Positions 6,587-11,819 of a stretch of 13,187 nt of DNA are shown one piece after another. Source of the stretch: an uncultured Collinsella sp. GTDB taxonomy: Bacteria; Actinomycetota; Coriobacteriia; Coriobacteriales; Coriobacteriaceae. Made by a program: the position numbers and the translations under genes. The stretch spans positions 1 to 13,187 of the forward strand of contig CABRIF010000070.1 in assembly GCA_902470925.1 (NCBI GenBank). Reading direction: 5' to 3'. Every line of letters begins with the position of its first letter. The stretch's first letter is position 1. The notes beneath the pieces are model-generated. The model was given only the letters and a program-made list of their open reading frames with translations, did no database searches and had not been told where the DNA came from.

Positions 6587-6627
6587 AATATTATTGTAAT
6601 TCGACAAAGCCGTGTTTCAATAATATT
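6587..6627. promoter_or_regulatory. Perfect 10-bp inverted repeat over the peptide promoter (candidate operator)
   Basis: AATATTATTG at 6587-6596 and its reverse complement CAATAATATT at 6618-6627 are identical over all ten bases, with centres 31 bases apart, about three helical turns. One arm overlaps the -10 box and the other the -35 box of the peptide promoter. Such an arrangement would suit a dimeric or looping repressor; the Xre-type protein encoded at 6928-7257 is the nearest candidate. An AT-rich hairpin with a 21-base loop is the alternative reading. Confidence 0.5.
6593..6620 (-). promoter_or_regulatory. Promoter of the Cys-rich peptide gene
   Basis: On the minus strand TTGAAA (6615-6620) and TACAAT (6593-6598) are separated by 16 bases, each a good match to sigma-A -35 and -10 hexamers. 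A start about seven bases further on would give a leader of roughly 30 bases before the ATG at 6555. The AT-rich setting contrasts with the GC-rich surroundings. Confidence 0.6.
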
Positions 6628-6745
6628 TTTCTTTGTTTCTAATACGTTAAGAACACGCATAAGAAAGCTCGCCCGCCTCCGAGTTCAAGCGGCGCGAGCC
6701 AAGCGGCACGAGACGTGCATTATTTGATTGGAAGAACGTGATTCA

Positions 6746-6844
6746 TCAAATGGGGCGTTCCGGACAACGCCCGAAAACCTGCATCGTCGCATCAGACTGG
6801 AGGGCACGGCGACACTCACCCACCGAAGCGGCCACCCGCCGCAT
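6746..6844 (-). CDS. Possible 32-residue peptide (weak)
   Basis: An ATG at 6844 is preceded at seven bases by a strong GGGGAGG site and opens a 32-codon frame (begins MRRVAASVGEC, two cysteines, ends RCPERPI). It has no family resemblance and its composition is that of GC-rich non-coding DNA. It lies between the regulator gene and the peptide promoter and runs through the small hairpin at 6753-6772. It is listed only because of the ribosome site; a chance frame is more likely. Confidence 0.15.
   Translation of the reverse strand: MRRVAASVGECRRALQSDATMQVFGRCPERPI
6753..6772 (-). terminator. Small hairpin downstream of the Xre-type gene
   Basis: GGGCGTT (6753-6759) and AACGCCC (6766-6772) pair across a six-base loop; on the minus strand the stem is followed by CATTTGAT. 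It may end transcription of the DUF2975-regulator pair before the peptide promoter. The U-run is poor. A further 7-bp inverted repeat, ATTTGAT/ATCAAAT, lies at 6722-6728 and 6745-6751. Confidence 0.35.
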
Positions 6845-6927
6845 CGGCTGCCCTCCCCTGCTATGACCGGCCCCGTAAGACCCCTACGGCGGCCGCCAAC
6901 CAGGCCAGCCGCCTGTCGCAAGGCTGT

Positions 6928-7257
6928 CTACTCGTCGCTCAAGTCGACCACATACACCGTCTCGGGCTCACGACGTCCAGAGCGGTTCGAAGCCTTCGAC
7001 CTGTTCATGGCATTGCGCACGCGCGATACGGCCAGCTCATCGAGCTCATGCTCGTCAACGCGCCGGATCAGGTCACCCGGCTGACAGTCGAGTTCAACGC
7101 AGATGTCCAACAGGGTTTTGAGCCGAATTGCCCGCACCTTGCCATTGCGCAACTTGGAGATATTCGCTGCTGTGTGGCCGGTAGCCCGGATCAGATCCGT
7201 GTTGGACTTCCCCCTTTTGAGCAACATCGATTCAAGTTCAATGATCAGGTAGTCCAC
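6928..7257 (-). CDS. Xre/Cro-CI-type HTH regulator
   Basis: DNA-binding protein of 109 residues. Residues 8-70 form a Cro/CI helix-turn-helix domain of the YozG-like kind: LLKRGKSNTDLIRATGHTAANISKLRNGKV, then RLKTLLDICVELDCQPGDLI. The C-terminal 40 residues are charged and without recognised domain. Translation starts at a GTG (7257) with AGGAG five bases upstream; that ribosome site overlaps the stop codon of the DUF2975 gene eight bases away, so the two are coupled. DUF2975 membrane proteins paired with such small regulators are a common arrangement, function mostly unknown. It is the only transcription factor in the window and lies next to the Cys-rich peptide gene, so it might bind the inverted repeat there; that is a guess. 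Confidence 0.88.
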   Translation of the reverse strand: MDYLIIELESMLLKRGKSNTDLIRATGHTAANISKLRNGKVRAIRLKTLLDICVELDCQPGDLIRRVDEHELDELAVSRVRNAMNRSKASNRSGRREPETVYVVDLSDE

Positions 7258-7265
7258 AACCGCTC

Positions 7266-7826
7266 CTAAACCAGATCGTCAGACTGCTGCTGCAGCAGTG
7301 CGCCATACCGCCACAAGAGCGCAAGAGCCAGGGCCACGAGCGCCGCCACAAGAGAACCGAAGTCGACGATCGGGCCGCCCGGAATATATAGAACAAGCGG
7401 GTTGGGATTGCACGCCAAGATCCCAAAGACCAGGTCGATCTCGATATTGCCAGCTGATGCAATGAGCGGCACGAGCGCGTTCAAGAGAAACGCGATGCCG
7501 AGAAATGCAATCTTGCGGGCATGGGCGATGGAAAAGGGCGAGTGACCGCATGCGATGTCGGACGAGATGCCCTGCAACACCACGAGGATCGTAGCTCCAA
7601 CGATCAGGATGGGGATGGCGGCAACAGGCCACAGCTCGCCGCCGCCCTTCAGATGAATAACCCCCGAAGCGTCGATAGAGCGCATCTCGCCGACCACATG
7701 AGCTACGACCAGGCCGACGATAATCACAAAAGCACCGAGAAGTACCGAGAAAACGCACGACAGCACCTTGCCCATATGCTGCGCGTCGCGCAAGGAATGA
7801 TCCATCCGTTCGAGCTCTTTTGTCAT
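7266..7826 (-). CDS. DUF2975 membrane protein
   Basis: Protein of 186 residues with four hydrophobic segments (about 20-45, 65-87, 103-124, 154-172). Two family hallmarks are present: a short loop GHSPFSIAHARKIAFLG (about 93-109) and a C-terminal helix ending LLWRYGALLQQQSDDLV. Members are predicted integral membrane proteins usually encoded beside a small Xre-type regulator, as here. The ATG at 7826 is supported by GGAGG seven bases upstream. Partner or sensing role toward the regulator is plausible but unproven. I see only weak promoter-like sequence upstream (TTGCCT, 17 bases, TTGAAT on the minus strand), not enough to call. Confidence 0.85.
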   Translation of the reverse strand: MTKELERMDHSLRDAQHMGKVLSCVFSVLLGAFVIIVGLVVAHVVGEMRSIDASGVIHLKGGGELWPVAAIPILIVGATILVVLQGISSDIACGHSPFSIAHARKIAFLGIAFLLNALVPLIASAGNIEIDLVFGILACNPNPLVLYIPGGPIVDFGSLVAALVALALALLWRYGALLQQQSDDLV

Positions 7827-7932
7827 CGTCGTCCCTCCATCGTTTAGATTGCCGTGTCAATATTCAACTACTTTATCGAATAACAGGCAAGTGGGATTCC
7901 AACAGACAAGCCGCTCGCCGCATCCATAGCGC

Positions 7933-7964
7933 AAGCGACCGCATGCGCAGGCATACGGTCGCTT
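7933..7964 (-). terminator. Hairpin downstream of nanE
   Basis: AAGCGACCG (7933-7941) pairs perfectly with CGGTCGCTT (7956-7964), and an inner ATGC/GCAT stem extends it past one mismatch to a four-base loop. It stands about 55 bases after the nanE stop and before the DUF2975 promoter region. The stem is strong, but only two T's follow on the minus strand, so it is a likely but not classical terminator. Confidence 0.5.
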
Positions 7965-8018
7965 TCCATGCAGCCCTTGTCGGCGCCGGCGCACGCGCTG
8001 CGGCGGCGAGCTTCGCCC

Positions 8019-8705
8019 CTACGCCTCGAGCGCGGCCTTGAACCAGCTCGTGAGGCTTGTGGGATGCGTGATGGCGGTGCCCACGACCACGGCCCAGGCG
8101 CCGGCATCGATGGCGGCGCGGGCCTCGGCGGGCGTGTGCACGTGCCCCTCGCAGATGATCGGCAGCTCGGGGAACTCAGCCGTCGCCTGACGCAGCAGCG
8201 GAAGATCGGGACCCTCATCGAGCGTGGTCTCGATGGCGGGCTTGTTGTGCGACAGCGTGGTGGACACCAGATCGAACCCGAGCTCGGCGGCACGGCGGAT
8301 GTCCTCGATGGTCATGCAGTCGGCCATGAGCAGCACGCCCTCCTGTTGCAGCGGCCGCACCGTGTCCTCGAGCGTCTTGCCGTCGGGGCGCACGCGATCG
8401 GTGGCGTCGATGGCCACGATGTCGGCGCCGGCCGCCACGCAGGCGCGGGCGTGCCGCAGCGTGGGCGTGATGTAGACGCCCTCGTGGCCGTCTTTCCACA
8501 GGCCGATGACGGGGATCTCCACGCGGCCCTTGATGGCGGCGATGTCGGAAAGGCCCTGGCAGCGGATGGCGGCCGCACCGCCCAGCTCGCACGCGCGGCT
8601 CATGGCCGCCATGTGCTCGGGCGTGCGCAGCGGCTCGCCCGGATAGGCCTGCACGCTCACGACGAGCTTGCCCTTGAGAGACTCGATCAACGGATTGACG
8701 GACAT
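8019..8705 (-). CDS. nanE: N-acetylmannosamine-6-phosphate 2-epimerase
   Basis: Cytoplasmic TIM-barrel enzyme converting ManNAc-6-P to GlcNAc-6-P, the last dedicated step of sialic acid catabolism. It is 228 residues, full length. Family motifs: VSVQAYPGEPL (16-26), IRCQGLSDIAAIK (47-59), PVIGLWKDG (65-73) with the catalytic lysine as Lys71, ITPTLRHA (79-86), GADIVAIDATDR (93-104), STTLS (148-152), EGHVHTP (186-192) with catalytic Glu186, and VVVGTAITHPTSLTSWF (206-222). ATG at 8705 with AAGGAGG five bases upstream. It follows nanK after an unusually long 234-base gap containing repeats and a hairpin, so it may be partly uncoupled from the upstream genes. Confidence 0.96.
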   Translation of the reverse strand: MSVNPLIESLKGKLVVSVQAYPGEPLRTPEHMAAMSRACELGGAAAIRCQGLSDIAAIKGRVEIPVIGLWKDGHEGVYITPTLRHARACVAAGADIVAIDATDRVRPDGKTLEDTVRPLQQEGVLLMADCMTIEDIRRAAELGFDLVSTTLSHNKPAIETTLDEGPDLPLLRQATAEFPELPIICEGHVHTPAEARAAIDAGAWAVVVGTAITHPTSLTSWFKAALEA

Positions 8706-8725
8706 ACGTCCTCCTTTTCGAATAC

Positions 8726-8755
8726 AGGGGCGACCCGCCAGCGCGCGCCGCCCCT
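8726..8755 (-). repeat. GC hairpin in the nanK-nanE gap
   Basis: AGGGGCG (8726-8732) and CGCCCCT (8749-8755) form a 7-bp stem about 20 bases upstream of the nanE start codon, just before its ribosome site. It could be a REP-like or processing stem; no U-run follows on the minus strand, so it is not a convincing terminator. The remainder of the gap (8756-8900) shows no other clear element. Confidence 0.35.
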
Positions 8756-8900
8756 ACCTACCTTCAATCCACATCAGCCGGAATCGCCGTGCCCCACGTC
8801 CACCGGGTTCCCCGGCGCCCCGACCCAACCGGATGGGCACGCACGCCAAACGCGCGCGGGGGCCATAGGCTCGGCGGCAGGTGCGCCGACCGCGGTGCCT

Positions 8901-8951
8901 CCCAGCTTCAGCGACGCCGCGGCCACAGCGACGCCACAGCTACAGCGACGC
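8901..8951 (-). repeat. Three tandem 17-bp repeats across the nanK stop
   Basis: On the minus strand GCGTCGCTG recurs at exact 17-base steps (reverse-complement positions 8943-8951, 8926-8934 and 8909-8917), each followed by a variable eight bases of related sequence (TAGCTGTG, TGGCCGCG, AAGCTGGG). The first unit contains the last codons and the stop of nanK; the other two are non-coding. Because 17 is not a multiple of three, expansion or contraction of the array would shift the frame of whatever follows. Confidence 0.6.
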
Positions 8952-9905
8952 CAGCAGATGCTCGGCGGCACCGATCAGTGGCGCCTCCCCTTCCAGCTCG
9001 CCGATCAAGATCGGCGTGTCGAGCAGCGGGTCGAGCGCCTGGCTGGTGTAGCCTTCCGCCACGCCGGCGCGCCAGGTCTCGCTGCGCCAGGACGGCCCCT
9101 GATGAATCACGCCGCCCGACAGCACGATGACCTCCGGGTCGAGGATGTTCGCCAGCGACCCCAGGCTCGCCCCGAGCGCGCACGCGGCGTCGTGGATCAC
9201 GGACGTCGCGCGCTCGTCGCCCGCCCGGCACAGGTCGTTGACGTCGCGGCCCACCGTGGGGCGGCTCTCGTCCACGCGGCCGAAGCGCTCGTCGTACATG
9301 CGCCCGATCGAGGTGCCCGAGGCCACGGACTCAAGGTGCCCGGAGCGCCCGCAGGCGCATGGCAGGCCCGCAGCCGCGGCGCTCTCGATATGGCCCATGT
9401 GGCCCGCCGCCCCGTGGAAGCCGCGCATCACGCGACCGTCCTCCACGTAGGCGCCGCCGATACCCGTCCCGATACCCAGGCACAGCACCGACCAGCGCCC
9501 CCGGCCCGAGCCCCACCGGGCCTCGCCGAGCGCATGGGCCTGCACGTCGCCCAGAACCGCCACGGGCATCTCGAAGGCCTCGCGCAAGCGCGGCCCCAGC
9601 TCGATGCCGCCCCAGCCGGGCATGATCTCGTTCGCGTACGCGATGCCGCCCGTTGCCGGGTCGACCACGCCCGCCGCAGCCACGCCGATGCCCGCAACCG
9701 CACGCGCGGGATCGCTTTCCAGCGCGGCGCGCACGGCCGTCTCCACCCGCGTATAGACCGCCTCGCCGCCGGCCGCAGCGTCCGTGGGGACCTCGGCCTC
9801 ATAGACCGCGTGCGGACGCGAGCCGTCGGCCGGATAGGCCATGATGGCGCAAGCGATCTTGGTGCCGCCGATGTCGACGGAGCACACGAAGCGCGTATCA
9901 GCCAT
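8940..9905 (-). CDS. nanK: ROK-family kinase, N-acetylmannosamine kinase
   Basis: ROK sugar kinase of 321 residues that would phosphorylate ManNAc at O6. DIGGTK (11-16) is the phosphate loop; GDVQAHALGE (119-128) contains catalytic Asp120, although the usual Asn before it is Gly. GIGTGIGG (144-151) binds ATP. The sugar/zinc region reads AGHMGH (167-172), then CACGRSGHLE (183-192). A His in place of the Glu of glucokinases (AGHxGH) is a feature I recall from E. coli NanK. The third zinc Cys is replaced by His190. ATG at 9905 has GGAGG five bases upstream; the TTG at 9920 lies inside that region and is rejected. It starts 22 bases after the nanA stop and precedes nanE. Glucokinase is the alternative, but the neighbours favour ManNAc kinase. 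Confidence 0.88.
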   Translation of the reverse strand: MADTRFVCSVDIGGTKIACAIMAYPADGSRPHAVYEAEVPTDAAAGGEAVYTRVETAVRAALESDPARAVAGIGVAAAGVVDPATGGIAYANEIMPGWGGIELGPRLREAFEMPVAVLGDVQAHALGEARWGSGRGRWSVLCLGIGTGIGGAYVEDGRVMRGFHGAAGHMGHIESAAAAGLPCACGRSGHLESVASGTSIGRMYDERFGRVDESRPTVGRDVNDLCRAGDERATSVIHDAACALGASLGSLANILDPEVIVLSGGVIHQGPSWRSETWRAGVAEGYTSQALDPLLDTPILIGELEGEAPLIGAAEHLLASL

Positions 9906-9927
9906 GATTACCTCCCCCAAAGGACAC

Positions 9928-10848
9928 CTACAGCAGGCCGCAGGCGGACAGCACGCCGCGGATGGCCTCGACGTTGTCGCCGGAAAGCGCCTTCACCGGG
10001 CGCAGCATCTGGTTGGACTCGAACACGCCCATGAGCATGAGCGCCGTCTTGAACGCGCCCACGCCGGCACCGTAGCCCTGCACGCCGTCGGTGCAGTCGA
10101 AGATGTGCGACAGCTCGTTGAGCTTGTCCTGCTCGGCCTTGACAGTCGTCCAGTCGCCCGCCTCGGCCGCCTTCCACATGCGCACGTAGCCGTCGGGGTC
10201 CACGTTGGCCAAGCCGGGCACCGAGCCGTCGGCACCGGAAAGGTAGGCGCCGTCGACCACGATCTCGTGGCCGGTGAGCAGCGACAGCGGATGGCCGAGC
10301 TTCTCGTTTTCCTGGCACAGGTACCTAAAGGAGATGTCGTCGCCCGAGGAGTCCTTCACGCCGGCGAGCACGCCCTCGGCACCGAGCTTGGCCAGCAGCT
10401 TCCAGGGCAGCTTGGTGTGCACGCACACGGGGATGTCGTAGGCGAAGATCGGCAGGTCGAGCTCCTCATGCAGGATGCGGAAGTGCTCCTCCACCTCGGC
10501 CAGGCCGCCCAGCGCATAGAAGGGGCAGGTGGCAACCAGCACGTCGGCGCCGAGCTCCTGGGCGCGACGGCCATGGGCGAGCACGCGCTCGGTCTCGGTG
10601 TCGATGATGCCCACGAACACCGGCACGCGATGGTCCACGATGCGCACGGCCTCGCGGATGATCTGGTCGCGACGCTCGTCGGTGGAGAACACGACCTCAC
10701 CGGAGGAGCCGAGGAAGAACAGGCCGTCGACGCCTGCCTCGATCATGCGGTTGATGTTGCGCTCGAACGACGCGACGTCGAGCTCGCGCTCGTCGGTATC
10801 CGGCACCACGACCGGGGGGATAACGCCGCGATAGATCGTCTTGGTCAT
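9928..10848 (-). CDS. nanA: N-acetylneuraminate lyase (DapA/NAL superfamily)
   Basis: Class I aldolase cleaving N-acetylneuraminate to ManNAc and pyruvate. It is 306 residues, the family length. LGSSGE (46-51) is the carboxylate-binding loop, FAYDIP (135-140) gives Tyr137, and GVKDSSGD (163-170) gives the Schiff-base Lys165; both numbers coincide with those of E. coli NanA. GADG (205-208) is also conserved. The ATG at 10848 is favoured over a TTG at 10854 because AAGGAG lies nine bases before the ATG and only three before the TTG. The DapA superfamily is large and the YDIPVCVH loop is not the classical NAL version, so sequence alone leaves another keto-acid aldolase possible; nanK, nanE and the transporter make the lyase role likely. 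Confidence 0.88.
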   Translation of the reverse strand: MTKTIYRGVIPPVVVPDTDERELDVASFERNINRMIEAGVDGLFFLGSSGEVVFSTDERRDQIIREAVRIVDHRVPVFVGIIDTETERVLAHGRRAQELGADVLVATCPFYALGGLAEVEEHFRILHEELDLPIFAYDIPVCVHTKLPWKLLAKLGAEGVLAGVKDSSGDDISFRYLCQENEKLGHPLSLLTGHEIVVDGAYLSGADGSVPGLANVDPDGYVRMWKAAEAGDWTTVKAEQDKLNELSHIFDCTDGVQGYGAGVGAFKTALMLMGVFESNQMLRPVKALSGDNVEAIRGVLSACGLL

Positions 10849-10865
10849 GAACAATCACTCCTTGC

Positions 10866-10986
10866 GCGCGGATGTACCCGCGCATCGCCATGGTAGAAAC
10901 CGCGTCCGAACGCGCTGGTGCCGCCGCCGGACGCGGGCGCCGAGGCCCCTGGCGGGGCGCCCGGCGTGCATGCGTCCGCGGACGCA
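10866..10986 (-). promoter_or_regulatory. Structured GC-rich leader between the ABC ATPase and nanA
   Basis: Four inverted repeats crowd this gap. TGCGTCCG/CGGACGCA is a 16-bp perfect palindrome at 10971-10986. CGGGCGCC (10934-10941) pairs with GGCGCCCG (10956-10963). CCGCGTCCG (10900-10908) pairs with CGGACGCGG (10928-10936). GCGCGG (10866-10871) pairs with CCGCGC (10878-10883), directly before the nanA ribosome site. The second and third share bases 10934-10936, so they compete. There is no U-run. This may be a processing site, attenuator or translation-control leader, or simply GC-rich intergenic folding. Confidence 0.4.
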
Positions 10987-10997
10987 CAGGGGTTAGT

Positions 10998-11819
10998 TTA
11001 CGCCCCCAGGTTGGGGTGGAGCAGCGAGGGCGCCGCCCCCAGCAGCATCTTCGTGTACGAATCCTGCGGATGCTCGAACACCTGCTTGGCCGGACCCTCC
11101 TCCATGATCTGGCCGTGGTTCATGACCACGATCTTGTCGGAGATATAACGGACCGTCTGGATGTCGTGTGAGATGAACATCATGGACAGGCCCAGGTCGC
11201 GCTTGAGGTCGGTGAGCAGATTCAGGATCTGCGCGCGCACCGACACGTCGAGGGCGCTGGTGGGCTCGTCGGCGATGATGGCGCTGGGGTTCAGCGACAT
11301 GGCGCGGGCGATGGCCACGCGCTGACGCTGCCCGCCCGAGAGCTGGCCGGGCATGGCGCGCAGGGCGCTTTTCGGCAGGCCCACGAGCTCCACAAGCTCC
11401 TTGATGCGGCGCTCCTGCTCGGCGGTGCTGCCCACCTTGTGCACGAGCAGCGGGTCGAGCAGCTGGTCGTGCACGATCATGCGCGGGTTCAGCGCGGTGG
11501 CGGGATCTTGGAACACCACGGACACCACGCGGCCCATCTTGCGGCGCAGCTCGGCGGTGCGCTTCGTGACGTCCTCGCCCTTGAAGAACACCTTGCCCGA
11601 AGTGGGGCTCTGCAGGCCGCACATGACGTTGGCGGTGGTGGACTTGCCGCAGCCGGACTCGCCCACGATGCCGATGGTCTCGCCGGGCATGAGCTTGATG
11701 GTCACGTGGTTCACGGCGTGCACCAGGTTGGGATGGAACAGCGAACCGGTACGCGATTTGAACGTGACGGAAATATCGTCGAGGAAGATGATCGGCTCGG
11801 CCTGAATGGCAGCGCTCAT
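10998..11819 (-). CDS. Opp/Dpp-type ABC transporter ATPase (DppF/OppF-like), probable sialic acid importer subunit
   Basis: ATP-binding subunit of 273 residues for a peptide/nickel-class importer. Walker A GESGCGKST (53-61), Q-loop Gln104 (VFQDP), signature LSGGQRQR (160-167), Walker B AIIADEP (180-186), switch His218 (ISHD), and the Opp/Dpp C-terminal EHPQDSYTKMLLGAAPSL (249-266). Starts with ATG immediately after the stop of the preceding gene (TAGATG), with AGGAGG eight bases upstream, so it is translationally coupled to the fused permease-ATPase. The two ATPase domains would form the heterodimer expected of this class. Dipeptide-type transporters serve for sialic acid in several bacteria (e.g. 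SatABCD of Haemophilus ducreyi, nan genes of Bifidobacterium breve). With nanA, nanK and nanE downstream this role is likely; a peptide substrate remains possible. Confidence 0.92.
   Translation of the reverse strand: MSAAIQAEPIIFLDDISVTFKSRTGSLFHPNLVHAVNHVTIKLMPGETIGIVGESGCGKSTTANVMCGLQSPTSGKVFFKGEDVTKRTAELRRKMGRVVSVVFQDPATALNPRMIVHDQLLDPLLVHKVGSTAEQERRIKELVELVGLPKSALRAMPGQLSGGQRQRVAIARAMSLNPSAIIADEPTSALDVSVRAQILNLLTDLKRDLGLSMMFISHDIQTVRYISDKIVVMNHGQIMEEGPAKQVFEHPQDSYTKMLLGAAPSLLHPNLGA

Larger units (their letters stand above)
6556..6927. other. Regulatory intergenic region upstream of the peptide gene
   Basis: A 372-base stretch without a confident gene. The part nearest the peptide gene (6580-6660) is strikingly AT-rich and holds its promoter and an inverted repeat. 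The middle (6720-6775) holds two short inverted repeats, including a possible terminator for the upstream regulator gene. The remaining 6776-6927 is GC-rich with no clear function except a 32-codon frame with a good ribosome site. Confidence 0.7.

Noticed and set aside
6556..6660. N-terminal extension of the Cys-rich peptide to 77 residues
   Set aside because: The extension covers the promoter and ribosome site of the peptide gene and is AT-rich; the ATG at 6555 has a well-placed GAGAGGAG.
6685..6921. A 78-codon minus-strand frame between the regulator and the peptide gene
   Set aside because: TTG start with no ribosome site, no resemblance to known proteins, GC-driven composition.
8774..8971. 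A 65-codon frame that could represent a frameshifted extension of NanK
   Set aside because: NanK is already full length with a normal C-terminal helix (GAAEHLLASL), so no extension is needed; the frame looks non-coding.
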